From Eubacterium sp. (GTDB taxonomy: Bacteria > Bacillota > Clostridia > Lachnospirales > Lachnospiraceae): a stretch of 64,000 nt of DNA. The notes under the pieces are model-generated. The model had not been told where the DNA came from. It did no database searches and saw only the letters and a program-made list of their open reading frames with translations. Numbering within the stretch: the stretch's first letter is position 1; the number at the start of each line of letters is the position of its first letter. The stretch is taken from assembly GCA_017475235.1 (NCBI GenBank), contig JAFVGA010000006.1:271091-335090 (forward strand), written 5' to 3'. Below are positions 62,978-64,000 of this stretch, one piece after another. The position numbers and the translations under genes were made by a program.

Positions 62978-64000
62978 TTATTTCTTAATCTTTACCTTCT
63001 TAACATCAGACCATGCGCCGTATCCTGCACTGTTCTTAGCTCTTGCGGCAAAGTAATATGTTTTCTTTTTCTTTAATTTCGTGATCTTTAGTGATAATGA
63101 TTTGGTATTCTTTGTTTTTGCTTTTTTAGTAAGCTTTTTATTTAAAGCATATTTAATCTGATAGGAAACTGCACCACTAACTTTATTCCATGAAAGCTTC
63201 ACTGATTTCTTTTTAACATTTTTTGGTTTATTCAATGAAACTTTGCCAGGTTTAGTTGCTTTAGCTTTTGTTGTGGCCTTTGTAGGTGCCGCTGTGATTG
63301 GTTCAGCTGTAGTAGTTTCAATGATTCTATCATCCCAGTTGAATCTCTTGCTTTCTGGAATAACATTTGCATTATATCCTGCTGGGTTACCCATCTGTGA
63401 ATATTGATATCCTAAATCTGTATACTTTCCACTAGCATATTCAAACATTGCTGTGGCACCACATCCATCTAATCCGTCAATTTCGTTATAACTTTCAACG
63501 TTATATGGGAACCAACAATATCTTTCAACATATGGTATAGCATCTAATGCTTCAACAACGTCTTTACAGTATTTTTCAACTGCTTTTCTAGCCGGTTCAT
63601 TGTCATAACTGTGATCTGAAAGCAATCCCTTCTTACCAACAATAGATACTTCTGTTACCCAAACTGGTTTATGGTATGTATTCCACATTGCATTAACAGC
63701 ATTAACCAATCTACTTACATCAGTTATTCCACCATAACAATGTAATGCAACTGCATCGCATTTCTTCAATGTTGTCTGATCTAATTGATCCAAGAAAGTT
63801 GATAACCACCCAGATGGTCCACTAGGTGTAGACAATGCTGGGGATACCAAACGTTTACCTGTGTTTGATAGGTAAGACCAATTTTGAATTCCCTCTTCTG
63901 GCGTCATATTCGCTTGATGATCAATATCTGGCTCATTGTATCCTAAGAAGTAATTACAATGACCATCATATGCTGCCATGTCTGCCAAACTATCTTCGCC
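62978..64000 (-). CDS. Third GH128-like beta-1,3-glucanase, 5' end cut by the window edge
   Basis: The frame is open to base 64000, so a TTG at 63988 is not the start; signal peptide and N-terminal domain lie outside. The visible part has LGYNEPDID and, 94 residues on, WVTEVSIVGKK, the two catalytic Glu of GH128, then 'ERYCWFPYN' and the shared 'YSQMGNPAGYN'. A short linker (TTTAEPITAAPT) and a Lys-rich Fn3-like module ending WSDVKKVKIKK follow. Same family plan as the two GH128 genes at 55.2-58.4 kb. Confidence 0.88.
   Translation of the reverse strand, partial: GEDSLADMAAYDGHCNYFLGYNEPDIDHQANMTPEEGIQNWSYLSNTGKRLVSPALSTPSGPSGWLSTFLDQLDQTTLKKCDAVALHCYGGITDVSRLVNAVNAMWNTYHKPVWVTEVSIVGKKGLLSDHSYDNEPARKAVEKYCKDVVEALDAIPYVERYCWFPYNVESYNEIDGLDGCGATAMFEYASGKYTDLGYQYSQMGNPAGYNANVIPESKRFNWDDRIIETTTAEPITAAPTKATTKAKATKPGKVSLNKPKNVKKKSVKLSWNKVSGAVSYQIKYALNKKLTKKAKTKNTKSLSLKITKLKKKKTYYFAARAKNSAGYGAWSDVKKVKIKK

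Noticed and set aside
55253-64000. A Bacteroidetes-type polysaccharide utilisation locus
   Set aside because: No SusC/SusD, no hybrid sensor and clearly Gram-positive signals; only secreted enzymes and binders are present.

Overview
This AT-rich window reads as a chromosomal segment of a Gram-positive anaerobe of the Clostridia, most likely a member of the Lachnospiraceae. The basis is strong AGGAGG-type ribosome sites, textbook TTGACA-17-TATAAT promoters, a GerW/YtfJ sporulation-type protein, the rpmB / Asp23 / DAK2 neighbourhood, a clostridial-style tmRNA and several secreted proteins ending in Lys-rich fibronectin-III-like modules. The species cannot be fixed from sequence alone. No insertion sequence, prophage, CRISPR array or replication origin was seen. 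Nearly all genes lie on the minus strand; the exceptions are the cut gene at the left edge, one giant acyl-CoA dehydratase activase and azlCD.

Layout, left to right. 1-1.4 kb: the 3' end of a surface protein, a small lipoprotein, a GC-rich structured element and tRNA-Leu. 1.4-5.3 kb: an ABC exporter of the Gld type (ATPase, permease fused to a GldG-like part, DUF4340 protein). 5.4-6.7 kb: infC-rpmI-rplT behind a strong promoter and an attenuated leader, with infC apparently starting at ATT. 6.7-15 kb: a seven-gene operon, yloU (Asp23), yloV/fakA-like, a membrane protein, guaB, a trigger-factor-like lipoprotein, a CAP-domain protein and thrS. 15.1-19.2 kb: a very large multimodular GH16 beta-1,3-glucanase, with rpmB beside it. 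19.6-28.95 kb: a nine-gene unit (pseudo-rhomboid, malQ, lysA, unknown, DUF2953, ytfJ, metF, MetH activation domain, metH). 29.1-33.35 kb: the activase gene on the plus strand.

33.4-49.2 kb: ung, dagK, hisF and hisH follow a two-component system; then ssrA (tmRNA) and a second, similar two-component system; then an S66 carboxypeptidase, addA and addB. 49.4-50.4 kb: azlCD. 50.4-54.9 kb: an anchored protein, a large NadE whose glutaminase nucleophile looks lost, and dapB-dapA, where dapA has a lysine riboswitch. 55.2-64 kb: a secreted glycan cluster with three GH128 glucanases (the last cut by the right edge) and three proteins that carry only putative binding modules.

Most of the window is housekeeping. 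The accessory theme is extracellular beta-1,3-glucan attack. One GH16, three GH128 and three non-catalytic proteins are encoded in two places about 36 kb apart and are linked by a recurring 'GWDG' beta-sandwich-like module and by C-terminal Lys-rich Fn3-like modules. This set is the best candidate for an undescribed system here. Enzyme families were assigned by eye from motifs; no database search was run.
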